34,556 nucleotides of DNA from CAZEVY01 sp964515555 (GTDB lineage Bacteria; Acidobacteriota; Terriglobia; Bryobacterales; Bryobacteraceae), in contig CAZEVY010000053.1 in assembly GCA_964515555.1 (NCBI GenBank), positions 1-34,556 of the forward strand, given 5' to 3'. Each line of letters opens with the position of its first letter. The stretch's first letter is position 1. Shown here piece by piece: positions 7,081 through 15,491 of this stretch. The notes beneath the pieces were generated by a model. That model saw only the letters and a program-made list of their open reading frames with translations, was not told the origin of the DNA and searched no databases. Position numbers and translations under genes: made by a program.

Positions 7081-8577
7081 ATGCGCGCCGCGGCAGTTCT
7101 GGCGGTCGTCAACCTGACCGCTTCCGCGCAAGACGATCCGGTTATAGTCGGCTGCCCCGTCTTCCCCGCCGATAGCGCCTGGAACACGCCCGTCGACAAG
7201 CTGCCCATTCACCCGCTTTCCGATTTGTGGGTGCGCACCATCGGGGCCGAAAAGCCGCTGCATCCCGACTTCGGATCGGGGACCTTCAACGGAGGCCCGA
7301 TCGGGATACCGTTTATCGTGGTCCCGGGCACGCAACCGAAGATCCGCGCCACGTTCGAATACTCCGGCGAGTCCGATGCCGGGCCGTACCCGATTCCCCT
7401 CGACGCGCCGATCGAGGGCGGGGCGCAATCCACCGGCGACCGCCATGCCATCGCCATCGACCGCGACAACTGCGTGCTTTACGAGCTGTTCTCGGCCTAT
7501 CCACAGGCCGATGGGACCTGGCGAGCGGGATCGGGGGCAATCTTCGATCTGCGGTCGCACCGGCTGCGGACGGCGGGCTGGACGTCGGCCGACGCGGCGG
7601 GACTGGCGATCGTGCCCGGCCTGGTCCGGTACGACGAGGTCGCTCTGGGGGCGATCCGCCACGCCATCCGGTTCACGATCCGGCAGACGCGCCGGGCCTA
7701 CACTTGGCCGGCCCGGCACTTCGCCTCCACGCTTACCGCCGACCAGCACCCGCCGATGGGCCAGCGGTTCCGGTTGAAAGCCGACGTCGATATTTCCGGT
7801 TTCCACCCGGAGAACCGGATTATCGTGCTGGCATTACAGAAATACGGGATTATTCTCGCCGACAACGGCAGCGACTGGTTTATTTCCGGCGCGCCGGACG
7901 AGCGCTGGAACAACGACAGGCTGCGCGAACTGCGGCGGCTGCGCGGGTCCGACTTCGAGGCTGTCGACGCCTCCTCGCTGATGCGCGACGCCGACTCGGG
8001 ACAGGCGGTTTCTCCGCCCGCGGCGGCGAGGCTGGTTCATGCGGCCACATTCGAGTCGATCGCGGTGGCGCCGGGGATGTTCGTGTCGATCTTTCCTCCG
8101 GCGCCGGGATCGGCCGCGTTCTTCGACGACGCCGAGGCGCCGGTCTTCTACCGGTCGCCGGAGCAGATCAATGCGGCGACGCCGGCTTCGCTGCGGGCGG
8201 GATCGGTGGTGCGCGTACGGGTCGCCGAGGGTGCGCGGACGGTTTGGGAAAGCGACGCCGGAGTCGTTGAGTCGTCGCCGGGACTATTTGCCGCGCAGAA
8301 CGAGGACTTTGGGCTGAACTCGGAGTCCACCCGGGCGGCCCCGGGGTCGATCGTGATGTTCTACGGGACAGGGGCGGGGTTGGCGCCGGCGCACGCGGTC
8401 CGGATCGGCGGGAGGGACGCGGAGGTGGACTACGCGGGGCCTGTCGCCGGCTTCGACGCGGCGCTGACGCAGCTCAACGTTCGGGTACCTGCCGGGTTAG
8501 GGGCGGGGAGGCACGCGGTGGTGTGGATCGCGGGCCGGAGATCGAGTCCGGCGACGTTCGGGATCTGGGTGCGGTAG
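7081..8577 (+). CDS. Secreted protein with C-terminal TIGR03437-like domain
   Basis: This exported protein is 498 residues from the ATG at 7081; a GTG immediately before is an alternative start. A short hydrophobic signal (AAAVLAVVNLTASAQ) is followed by a region of about 280 residues resembling uncharacterised secreted proteins. It contains FPADSAWNTPV, a run of Gly/Pro-rich strands, and ILADNGSDWFISGAPDERWNND. From about residue 300 it becomes the beta-sandwich domain common in Solibacter-type acidobacteria: GSIVMFYGTGAGLAP, then VRIGGRDAEVDYAG, then LTQLNVRVPAGLGAGRHAVV. The catalytic or binding role of the N-terminal part is unknown. It lies 30 bases after the LuxR gene on the same strand and could be read with it. 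It converges with the DinG-type gene, with only 4 bases between stops. Confidence 0.85.
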   Translation: MRAAAVLAVVNLTASAQDDPVIVGCPVFPADSAWNTPVDKLPIHPLSDLWVRTIGAEKPLHPDFGSGTFNGGPIGIPFIVVPGTQPKIRATFEYSGESDAGPYPIPLDAPIEGGAQSTGDRHAIAIDRDNCVLYELFSAYPQADGTWRAGSGAIFDLRSHRLRTAGWTSADAAGLAIVPGLVRYDEVALGAIRHAIRFTIRQTRRAYTWPARHFASTLTADQHPPMGQRFRLKADVDISGFHPENRIIVLALQKYGIILADNGSDWFISGAPDERWNNDRLRELRRLRGSDFEAVDASSLMRDADSGQAVSPPAAARLVHAATFESIAVAPGMFVSIFPPAPGSAAFFDDAEAPVFYRSPEQINAATPASLRAGSVVRVRVAEGARTVWESDAGVVESSPGLFAAQNEDFGLNSESTRAAPGSIVMFYGTGAGLAPAHAVRIGGRDAEVDYAGPVAGFDAALTQLNVRVPAGLGAGRHAVVWIAGRRSSPATFGIWVR

Positions 8578-8581
8578 CGGG

Positions 8582-10525
8582 TCACGCGCCGACGCGGAAA
8601 AACGACTGCACTTCCTGGATATCCAGCGTGAAGCCGTAGTTCGGCAGGCTGTCGAAGAAGATCTGCCCGTATCGCATTTTCGTGATGCGCGCGTCGAGCA
8701 TCACGAGCAGGCCGCGATCGGTCGAGCTGCGGATGAGGCGTCCGAACCCCTGCTTGAGCATCAGCGCCGCCTCCGGGACCTGGTACTCGTAGAACGGCTC
8801 GCCGCCGGCCTCCCGGATGGCGCCGATGCGTGCGGCGACGATGGGGTCGGCGGGCACGGCGAACGGGAGCTTGTCGATGATGACGCAGCTGAGCTGATCG
8901 CCCGGCACGTCGACGCCCTGCCAGAACGAAGACACGCCGAAAAGCACGGCGTTGGGCGTCGCGCGGAATTCGTCGAGCAGCGCGTTGTTGGGCCCTGTGC
9001 CCTGGAGCAGCATGGGGAATTCCAGCTCGAACGATACGCGGTCGTAGACCAGCCGCATTTGCTGATAGCTGGTGAAAAGCACGAAGGCGCGTCCCTGCGT
9101 GATCCGCAGCAGGCCCGCCACTTCGCGGGCGGCGGCGTCGGCGAAGGCGGCGTTTCGGGGGTCGGGCAAATGCTGGGGGACGTAGAGCAGCGCCTGCTTC
9201 TCGTAGTTGAAGTGGCCGGGGACGATCAGTCCACGCGCCGCGCGCAGGCCGAGCCGCTTCTGCACGTAGTCGAAGGCGCCGGAGACGGCGAGCGTGGCCG
9301 AGACCAGCGCGACGGTGTCGACGCGGCCGAACAGCTTCTCTTCGAGGATCGACGACACCTCGATGGGCGTCGCGGCGAGGTAGGTCCCGCGGCCTCGCAC
9401 GTCGATCCAGTAGACCGAGCCGGGGTCGTCGCCTTGCATCCATGTGGCCAGCTTTCCCGAGAGCTCGCTGGTGCGGCCAATTAGCGGGATCAGCTCGTCG
9501 GGGCCGCCCTTGACGAGCGAAAGATGCGCGCCCAGCAGTTCGAGCGAGTGCAGCACGTCGCGGTACTCGCGGTCATGGCTATCCAGAAACTCGACGTGCT
9601 GCTGGAACCCGCGCCTTCCGTCGACGGAGCCGAACAGGGCGAAGAAGCGGGCCGCGGCGTCGTCGACCACCCGGACGATCCGCTCGATCTCGTCGTCGCC
9701 GAGGTCTTTGCGGCGGGCGAGCGACGACACGTCGCGCGTCAACTCGTCGAACTGGTAGTTGCTCACCGAAAGGCCGAAGAACTCGCCGGCGACGTCCTCG
9801 ATGTCATGGGCCTCGTCGAAGACGACGGCCTCGTACTCCGGGATGACGCCCTCCAGCTCGGCGGTTTTCAACGCCAGGTCGGCGAAGAACAGGTGGTGGT
9901 TGACGATGATCAGGTCGCTCTCGCGGGCTCGCTGCTGCATCAGCGTGATGAAGCAGCGGGAGAACTGCTCGCACTCGGCCCCGCTGCACCTTTCGCGCCG
10001 CGCGTCGACCTTGGACCAGGCGGCGCTGGCGCCGGGCAGCTTCTTGATCTCGACGCGGTCGCCGGTCTCGGTCTTCTTTTCCCAATTGCGGATGATCTCG
10101 AAGTCGATGACCTCTTCCATGCCTTCGAGGACAGGCTCGCGATCGGCGTCGTAGATCTTCTGGCGGCAGGCGTAGTTGGCGCGGCCCTTCATGTAGCAGA
10201 CTTTCAGGGGATGCGCGAAATGTTTTTCGAGGAACGGGATGTCCTTGAAGTAAAGCTGTTCCTGGAGGTTCTTGGTTCCCGTCGAGATCACCACCCGGCG
10301 GCCCGAGAGTATCGCCGGGATCAGGTACGCGAGCGTCTTTCCGGTGCCGGTGCCGGCTTCGACGATGAGGTGCTTGCGCGACTCCAGCGCATCGGCGACG
10401 GCCTCGGCCATCTGTGCCTGTCCGGGGCGATGCTCGTACTTGGGGTGCCAGCGCGATAGCAGTCCGCGCGGTCCGAAGAACTGCTTGACGGTGGGCCGCG
10501 CGGCGGCGCCGGAGGTCTTGGGCAT
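8582..10525 (-). CDS. dinG: DinG/XPD-type iron-sulfur DNA helicase
   Basis: This 647-residue superfamily 2 helicase of the DinG/YoaA group unwinds DNA 5' to 3' in repair and R-loop or replication-conflict resolution. Visible motifs are a Q-motif region (YEHRPGQAQMA), Walker A EAGTGTGKT (56-64), the DEAH box at 237-240 (VVFDEAHDIED), and motif VI QGFGRLIRSSTDRG near the C-terminus. Four cysteines at 120, 180, 185 and 191 have the C-x4-C-x5-C spacing of the DinG [4Fe-4S] cluster. No exonuclease domain precedes the helicase, unlike Firmicute DinG. The ATG is placed just before the conserved N-terminal region. The gene is divergent from the cytochrome P460 gene and stands alone on its strand. Confidence 0.95.
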   Translation of the reverse strand: MPKTSGAAARPTVKQFFGPRGLLSRWHPKYEHRPGQAQMAEAVADALESRKHLIVEAGTGTGKTLAYLIPAILSGRRVVISTGTKNLQEQLYFKDIPFLEKHFAHPLKVCYMKGRANYACRQKIYDADREPVLEGMEEVIDFEIIRNWEKKTETGDRVEIKKLPGASAAWSKVDARRERCSGAECEQFSRCFITLMQQRARESDLIIVNHHLFFADLALKTAELEGVIPEYEAVVFDEAHDIEDVAGEFFGLSVSNYQFDELTRDVSSLARRKDLGDDEIERIVRVVDDAAARFFALFGSVDGRRGFQQHVEFLDSHDREYRDVLHSLELLGAHLSLVKGGPDELIPLIGRTSELSGKLATWMQGDDPGSVYWIDVRGRGTYLAATPIEVSSILEEKLFGRVDTVALVSATLAVSGAFDYVQKRLGLRAARGLIVPGHFNYEKQALLYVPQHLPDPRNAAFADAAAREVAGLLRITQGRAFVLFTSYQQMRLVYDRVSFELEFPMLLQGTGPNNALLDEFRATPNAVLFGVSSFWQGVDVPGDQLSCVIIDKLPFAVPADPIVAARIGAIREAGGEPFYEYQVPEAALMLKQGFGRLIRSSTDRGLLVMLDARITKMRYGQIFFDSLPNYGFTLDIQEVQSFFRVGA

Positions 10526-10563
10526 CGGTCGCTTTCGATCCAGTGTAGCGGAGCGTGGCGGGC

Positions 10564-10569
10564 TATCAT
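10564..10569 (+). promoter_or_regulatory. -10 element for a likely leaderless cytochrome P460 mRNA
   Basis: TATCAT ends 6 bases before the ATG at 10576 and there is no Shine-Dalgarno sequence. Transcription starting the usual 6-8 bases past a -10 box would begin at or next to the start codon. No good -35 is visible. Confidence 0.4.
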
Positions 10570-10575
10570 GAGTAG

Positions 10576-11124
10576 ATGGTGAGAAACGCCGCCGTCTGCC
10601 TGATGCTGTTGTGGATCGCGTTGCCCGCCGCCGAGAACGCGAAAATGGCGGAGCCGCGCTATGAAAACGGGGCCGAGCTGGTGCGCCCCGAGGGCTATCG
10701 CGACTGGAAGTTCGTGGGCGCCAACTCCGGCATGGGCTACAACGAGAACGTGCCGCGCTCGCCGACGTTCCACAACATCTTCATTCAGCCGGAGGCCTAT
10801 CGCGAGTTCGCTCGCACGGGCGTGTTTCCCGACAAGACGATGCTGGTGATGGAGGTGCTTTCGATCGGCACGAGCGCGTCGATCAACAAACACGGACAGT
10901 TCCAGGACCGGCTGATCGGAGTGGAGGTGGCGCTGAAGGATTCGTCGAAGTTCGCCGAGAAGTGGGCCTACTTCAACTTCATCGGACCGGGCGGCGCGGC
11001 GCTGGCGCGGTCGAAGGCGTTTCCCAAGGAAGCCTGCTGGAAGTGCCACAACGAGCACGGCACGCACGACAACGTGTTCGTGCAGTTCTACCCGGTGCTT
11101 CGCGAGGTCGCGCCGAAGAAGTAG
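10576..11124 (+). CDS. Cytochrome P460 / c'-beta family c-type haem protein
   Basis: This 182-residue exported mono-haem protein has a signal peptide (NAAVCLMLLWIALPAA). It shows the cytochrome P460 family signature: GYRDWKFVGANSGMGYNE near residue 40, a central beta-rich segment (HNIFIQPEAYREFARTG, KHGQFQDRLIGVEVALKDS), and a C-terminal haem-binding motif CWKCH at 154-158. Characterised members are periplasmic and act on hydroxylamine/nitric oxide (P460) or bind NO (c'-beta). The lysine that cross-links haem in true P460 enzymes cannot be confirmed without alignment. The PQQ-propeller gene starts 11 bases downstream, so the two form an operon. No nitrification genes are nearby, so an NO-binding or unknown redox role is more likely than ammonia oxidation. 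Confidence 0.88.
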   Translation: MVRNAAVCLMLLWIALPAAENAKMAEPRYENGAELVRPEGYRDWKFVGANSGMGYNENVPRSPTFHNIFIQPEAYREFARTGVFPDKTMLVMEVLSIGTSASINKHGQFQDRLIGVEVALKDSSKFAEKWAYFNFIGPGGAALARSKAFPKEACWKCHNEHGTHDNVFVQFYPVLREVAPKK

Positions 11125-11135
11125 GCGAGCCGCCT

Positions 11136-12320
11136 ATGCGGCCCCGTTTCGCCCTCGTCCTCATCTGGACCTTGTGCGGCAAAGCGTTCGCCCACGACTG
11201 GCCGCAGTTTCTCGGCCCGAACCGCGACGGCGTCTACCGCGACGCCGACGTCAAGTGGCCGACCGCGCTCGCCTGGTCGCGCGACGTCGGCGCCGGATTC
11301 GCTGGCCCGGTGATCGCCGCGGGCAAGGTGATCCTGTTCCACCGCCGCGGAGCGAGCGAGATCGTCGAAGCCTTCGAGGCGGCCACCGGGAAGACACTGT
11401 GGACGTTCGCGTATCCCACCACTTATAGGGATGACTTCGGTTTCGACGAAGGCCCGCGCTCGGCGCCGACGGTCTCGGGCGGCGTCGTCTACACATATGG
11501 CGCGCAGGGCATGCTGCACGCCGTCGATCTGGCGACCGGAAGGATGATCTGGCGGGTCGACGCGCAGTCGGCCTACGGCGCGCAAAAGGGGTTCTTCGGG
11601 ACGGCGTGTTCGCCGCTGGTCGCGCAGGGAAAGGTGTTCCTCAACGTCGGCGGAGCGGAAATGGGAGTGGCGGCGTTCGACGCGGCCACCGGAAAGCTGA
11701 AATGGCGCGCGACCAGACACGCGGCCAGTTACTCGTCGCCGATCCTGGCGCGTTTCGGGGTGGTGTTCTTCACGCGGCACGGCATCGTCGTCGCCGACCC
11801 GTCGACCGGCAAGGTGACCTACGAGCTCGAGTGGCGGGCGCGCTCAGCGACTTCGGTGAACGCGGCCTCGCCGGTGACCGACGGCAACGTGCTGTTCGTG
11901 AGCGCCAGCTACGGCACCGGCGCGATCGCGCTGGATTTCTCGACGAACCCGCCGGTGAAGCTGTGGTCCAACGACGAGTCGCTCTCGGCGCACTACGCCA
12001 CGCCGGTTCTGAAAGACGGTTATCTCTACGGGTTGCACGGGCGCGCCGAGCAGGGGCAGGACCTGCGCGCGGTCGAGCTGCGCACGGGCAAGGTCGCCTG
12101 GGCGATGGAGACGTTCGGCTCCGGGAGCGTCACATTGATTCGCGATAAGCTGATGTTCCTGCGCCAGGACGGACAGATCTTCCAGGTGGAGGCGACGCCG
12201 GCTCGCCTGGGGGTGCGCGGCAACTCGCGTCCGCTCGAGGGCCGTATCCGGGCGTTCCCGGCGGTCGGCGGCGGGATGGTTTGCGTGCGCGACACCGGAA
12301 AGCTGGCGTGTCTGCGGTAA
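11136..12320 (+). CDS. Secreted PQQ-like beta-propeller protein
   Basis: This exported propeller protein is 394 residues. The start is the ATG at 11136, which gives a signal peptide (RPRFALVLIWTLCGKAFA). The mature protein opens with the DWPQFLGPNRDGVY motif common to secreted PQQ-like (WD40-like) proteins. It then repeats the blade pattern A-x-D-x-x-T-G-K/R-x-x-W (AFEAATGKTLWTF, AVDLATGRMIWRV, AFDAATGKLKWRA, VADPSTGKVTYEL, AVELRTGKVAWAM), about seven blades. The residues that bind PQQ in dehydrogenases are not evident, so it may be a scaffold or sensor and not an enzyme. It follows the cytochrome P460 gene by 11 bases, which suggests the two proteins work together in the periplasm. Confidence 0.9.
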   Translation: MRPRFALVLIWTLCGKAFAHDWPQFLGPNRDGVYRDADVKWPTALAWSRDVGAGFAGPVIAAGKVILFHRRGASEIVEAFEAATGKTLWTFAYPTTYRDDFGFDEGPRSAPTVSGGVVYTYGAQGMLHAVDLATGRMIWRVDAQSAYGAQKGFFGTACSPLVAQGKVFLNVGGAEMGVAAFDAATGKLKWRATRHAASYSSPILARFGVVFFTRHGIVVADPSTGKVTYELEWRARSATSVNAASPVTDGNVLFVSASYGTGAIALDFSTNPPVKLWSNDESLSAHYATPVLKDGYLYGLHGRAEQGQDLRAVELRTGKVAWAMETFGSGSVTLIRDKLMFLRQDGQIFQVEATPARLGVRGNSRPLEGRIRAFPAVGGGMVCVRDTGKLACLR

Positions 12321-12504
12321 GACGGCGGCCACCCCGCAGCTGGAGGGGAAGGTGTGGAAGCGGTCGAAATGCCTCGAATCGGCCGACACGTCCGAAGGAC
12401 GCCGGCGCGTGTCCGACTGGCTGGCCTCCGGCCCCTTCCCGCAGTTGAGGCTCATCGCGCTGACATCGTCCTGCTCGGACAGACGCTCGCAAGCAGGCTT
12501 TTAA

Positions 12505-12531
12505 GGGTAATAATATAGTTGCCAACTCACC
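12505..12531 (+). repeat. Left terminal inverted repeat
   Basis: This 27-base arm starts GGGTAATAATATAGTTG and ends CAACTCACC. It matches the reverse complement of 13004-13030 at 25 of 27 positions; the differences are T/C at position 4 and C/A at position 18. A nested 6-bp hairpin (AACTCA/TGAGTT, 12524-12540) spans its inner edge. Confidence 0.85.
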
Positions 12532-12558
12532 TGTTGAGTTTAGAGCGTTGGTTTCGAG

Positions 12559-12771
12559 CTAACGAAGGCCGGACCGTATAAAGCTAACTGCCAATAAGAC
12601 GACTCCCACGGCTGCGAAAAGGATGGTCGGGCCGATTACGGCCATTGCCAAAACCGGTAGACCTAGATTCTCTTCACCGGCAGTTCGACGCGCTTCTATC
12701 ACAACGGGGAGCCACGAAAGAGCCGACAGAATCAAAAACGCTATTCCAATCCAGAACGCGCGATAGCCCAA
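12559..12771 (-). CDS. Small two-helix membrane protein inside the element
   Basis: The 70-residue product from the TTG at 12769-12771 has two hydrophobic helices (about 5-22, FWIGIAFLILSALSWLPVV, and 42-65, VLAMAVIGPTILFAAVGVVLLAVSFI) joined by a charged loop (EARRTAGEENLG). No family is recognised. The frame is open upstream. A CTG that overlaps the stop of the 36-residue gene (CTGA) would add 11 residues (about 81 in all), a coupling-style arrangement that may be the real start. Its integrity inside a low-GC inserted element suggests that it is a passenger gene under selection, but this is inference. Confidence 0.55.
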   Translation of the reverse strand: MGYRAFWIGIAFLILSALSWLPVVIEARRTAGEENLGLPVLAMAVIGPTILFAAVGVVLLAVSFIRSGLR

Positions 12772-12800
12772 GGGATTGGACGTACTGCGTGAATTCAGAT

Positions 12801-12911
12801 TCAGCCCGCTTTCTTGCCCCGCTTCTTGTCGCGTGCCCGCTTCTGGCGCGCTTCTTTCTTCAGCAGATCAGCCTTCGATACGGTGAGCACCATACGGAGC
12901 GCGTTGCTCAT
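12801..12911 (-). CDS. 36-residue basic protein inside the element
   Basis: This gene is too short for most callers. ATG at 12909-12911 begins MSNALRMVLTVSKADLL, followed by a strongly basic tail (KKEARQKRARDKKRGKKAG) and TGA at 12801. The N-terminal half reads like a short amphipathic helix. The C-terminal half holds 13 Lys/Arg in 19 residues, suggesting nucleic-acid or membrane contact. I recall similar tiny acidobacterial hypothetical proteins (LRTVLTVSKxEL followed by a basic tail), but cannot confirm this. Its stop overlaps a possible CTG start of the membrane-protein gene. Shine-Dalgarno support is weak: AGGA lies about 14 bases upstream. Confidence 0.5.
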   Translation of the reverse strand: MSNALRMVLTVSKADLLKKEARQKRARDKKRGKKAG

Positions 12912-13003
12912 ACGTTCGGCGTCGGTCCTGCCGGGAACTTCCGGTGCTGGTAGGGGCTTGCCCCATGATAACGCTGACAGGGCAGTCTGGTTAACCGATC
13001 AGG

Positions 13004-13030
13004 GGTGAGTTGTCAACTATATTATTGCCC
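13004..13030 (-). repeat. Right terminal inverted repeat
   Basis: This is the partner of 12505-12531, in opposite orientation, ending GCCC directly before the TTTTAA copy at 13031-13036. On the minus strand its in-frame TAG truncates the interrupted small gene. Confidence 0.85.
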
Positions 13031-13081
13031 TTTTAAGAGCCAGGCGTTGGTCGGAGGAGAGGTCTTTGGCCTTGCGAATCA

Positions 13082-13822
<741 letters not shown>

Positions 13823-13914
13823 TATTCCTCGATTATCTCTTCATTCAGGATGGTGCACAATGCATCGGGGGCGTGATCGCCCGCTCGCCATGGAACGCGC
13901 GCCGCGCCGCCCGC

Positions 13915-15336
13915 TCACGATTGCGGCCTCACGGGCGCCTTGTTGTCGACCTTGACCCGCGTCTCATTGCGCAGCGTGCGGATCACGCGGTAGCTCCCGG
14001 TGATGACCTCCTCGTTGTCCTTGACGCCGTCGAGCACCTCGATGTCGGTGGTGCCGGTGATGCCGGTCTCGACCTTGCGGAACATCGCCTGTTCGCCGGA
14101 GACCACGAAGACGCCCTGGATCTCCTCCTTGCGCGCCTTCTCGGTGGCCGGGTCGACGTTGGCCGAGACGACCGCGCCTTTTTTGGCGGGCTCGAGGTCG
14201 CCCTTTTGCCGCACGGTCAGCGCCTGGATCGGGATGGTCACGACGCCTCGCCGCGTTGCGGTGATTACCTTGGCGGTGCACGAAAGGCCGGGGCGAATCT
14301 CGACCGGGGGATCGACGAGCGCCACGACCACCTTGAAGTCCTTGGCCTCCTGCGACGAGATGGCGCTCTGCGACGCGGCCAAGCCGGTCGACCGCAGGAT
14401 CGCCGTGTTGCCGATCTCGATGACCCGGCCCTTGAAGATTCGGCCGGGGATGGCGTCGATGGTGACGTCGGTCGGCTGATCGAGGCGCACGTTGACGATG
14501 TCGGTCTCGTCGACCTTGACCTCGGCGGTGATCAGCGACATGTCGGCGATCGTCATGATGAGGCTGGCGGGCGAATTCTGAAGGCCCGGCACGACGGTCT
14601 CGCCCACCCGCACGGGAAGGTTGGTGACCACGCCGTCGATCGGGGAAACAGCCAGCGTCCGTGATAAGACGTCCTGCGCGCGCCGGAGGTTAGCGCCGGC
14701 GAGAATGATCCGCTTCTGGGACGCCGAAAGCGACGACGCCAGTTGCTCGCGCTGGGCACGCGCCGACGCCACGCGCGCCTCGGCCTCGCGCAGGCCGGCC
14801 TCCAGGGCCGTGTACTCGATCTTCCGCTGGTCGTATTCCTGCCGCGCGATGAGCTTCTCGTTCCAAAGCTGCTCGGTGCGTTTGAAGTTGATGTTGGAGC
14901 GCTCCAGCTCGGCTTTCGCCCTTTCAACGCCCGCTTGCGCCGTGCGGATATTCTCGTCGGCGGCGCGCAGGGAGGCCTCCGATGCGGCCGACTCAGCCTC
15001 GGCGCTTGAGACGGAGGCACGCTGCGCGGCGACATCCGCCTCGGGCTGGACGCCTTCGAGTTTCGCCAGGAGCTGGCCCTTGCGGACGCGGTGGCCCTCG
15101 GCGACGAGGATCTCGACGATCCGGGCCGGCGCCATGGCGTTGCTTCCGATGTTGATGTAATTGCGGGGCTTAATCTCGCCCGACGCGGTTACCAGCGCGG
15201 TCAGATCCTGGCGGCGGGCGCGCCCGCTCTGGACCGTCACGATTCCGCTCTTGCTACGTCGATAGGCGGCGAATGCGCCGCCGGCGATCACAACAATGAT
15301 TAGGACACCGATCGTTATTTTCCACTTGCGCTTCAT
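13915..15336 (-). CDS. HlyD/MacA-type periplasmic adaptor (membrane fusion) protein
   Basis: This 473-residue adaptor links an inner-membrane ABC exporter to the outer membrane. A single N-terminal membrane anchor (about 6-26, ITIGVLIIVVIAGGAFAAY) precedes a first half-lipoyl segment (VTASGEIKPRNYINIG, LVAEGHRVRKGQLLAKLEG). A long alpha-helical hairpin follows (about 95-205, rich in Ala/Glu/Arg: AQRASVSSAEAESAASEASL). The second half-lipoyl segment and beta-barrel come next (TLAVSPIDGVVTNLPVRVGETV, VKVDETDIVNVRLDQPTDVTIDAIPG), then the membrane-proximal domain. It is the first gene of the operon with the MacB/LolD-type ATPase. It is divergent from hemB across 155 bp. Confidence 0.94.
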   Translation of the reverse strand: MKRKWKITIGVLIIVVIAGGAFAAYRRSKSGIVTVQSGRARRQDLTALVTASGEIKPRNYINIGSNAMAPARIVEILVAEGHRVRKGQLLAKLEGVQPEADVAAQRASVSSAEAESAASEASLRAADENIRTAQAGVERAKAELERSNINFKRTEQLWNEKLIARQEYDQRKIEYTALEAGLREAEARVASARAQREQLASSLSASQKRIILAGANLRRAQDVLSRTLAVSPIDGVVTNLPVRVGETVVPGLQNSPASLIMTIADMSLITAEVKVDETDIVNVRLDQPTDVTIDAIPGRIFKGRVIEIGNTAILRSTGLAASQSAISSQEAKDFKVVVALVDPPVEIRPGLSCTAKVITATRRGVVTIPIQALTVRQKGDLEPAKKGAVVSANVDPATEKARKEEIQGVFVVSGEQAMFRKVETGITGTTDIEVLDGVKDNEEVITGSYRVIRTLRNETRVKVDNKAPVRPQS

Positions 15337-15479
15337 GCCACACGATTCCCCTATCCATATAGACGCCAGTCGGATAGCGCGAGTTCAGAATTACTATTCC
15401 AGTCTAGCAGCCTATCGGCGAGACGTTTCGAAAGGGTCTCGGATTAGCTGAGGTACCGCGAAGCGCGGGAACCGGCTGC

Positions 15480-15485
15480 TAAGAT
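15480..15485 (+). promoter_or_regulatory. -10 element for a likely leaderless hemB mRNA
   Basis: TAAGAT ends 6 bases before the hemB ATG, with no Shine-Dalgarno sequence between. The same spacing is seen before the cytochrome P460 gene. No convincing -35 is visible. The 15337-15491 spacer holds no gene. Confidence 0.35.
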
Positions 15486-15491
15486 GCCCCT

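Larger units (their letters stand above)
12499..13036. mobile_element. Non-autonomous MITE-like element with 27-bp inverted repeats
   Basis: The inserted unit is 12505-13030 (526 bp). Both ends carry a 27-base inverted repeat with 25 matches, and both flanks carry TTTTAA (12499-12504 and 13031-13036), a plausible 6-bp target-site duplication. The interior is about 56% GC by hand count over 12541-13020, clearly lower than its neighbours. It holds two small minus-strand genes (36 and 70 residues) but no transposase, so it would need a helper enzyme acting in trans. Insertion split the small gene following the ABC ATPase. I do not recognise the IS family; because TTAA is palindromic, the exact duplication length (4 or 6) is uncertain. 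Confidence 0.75.

Noticed and set aside
12499..13036. The paired AT-rich sequences could be a long-range bidirectional terminator or an attachment site pair.
   Set aside because: The arms are about 470 bp apart, sit at the exact edges of a low-GC block, and have matching TTTTAA flanks; a transposon-like insertion explains all of this better. No integrase or tRNA target is adjacent.
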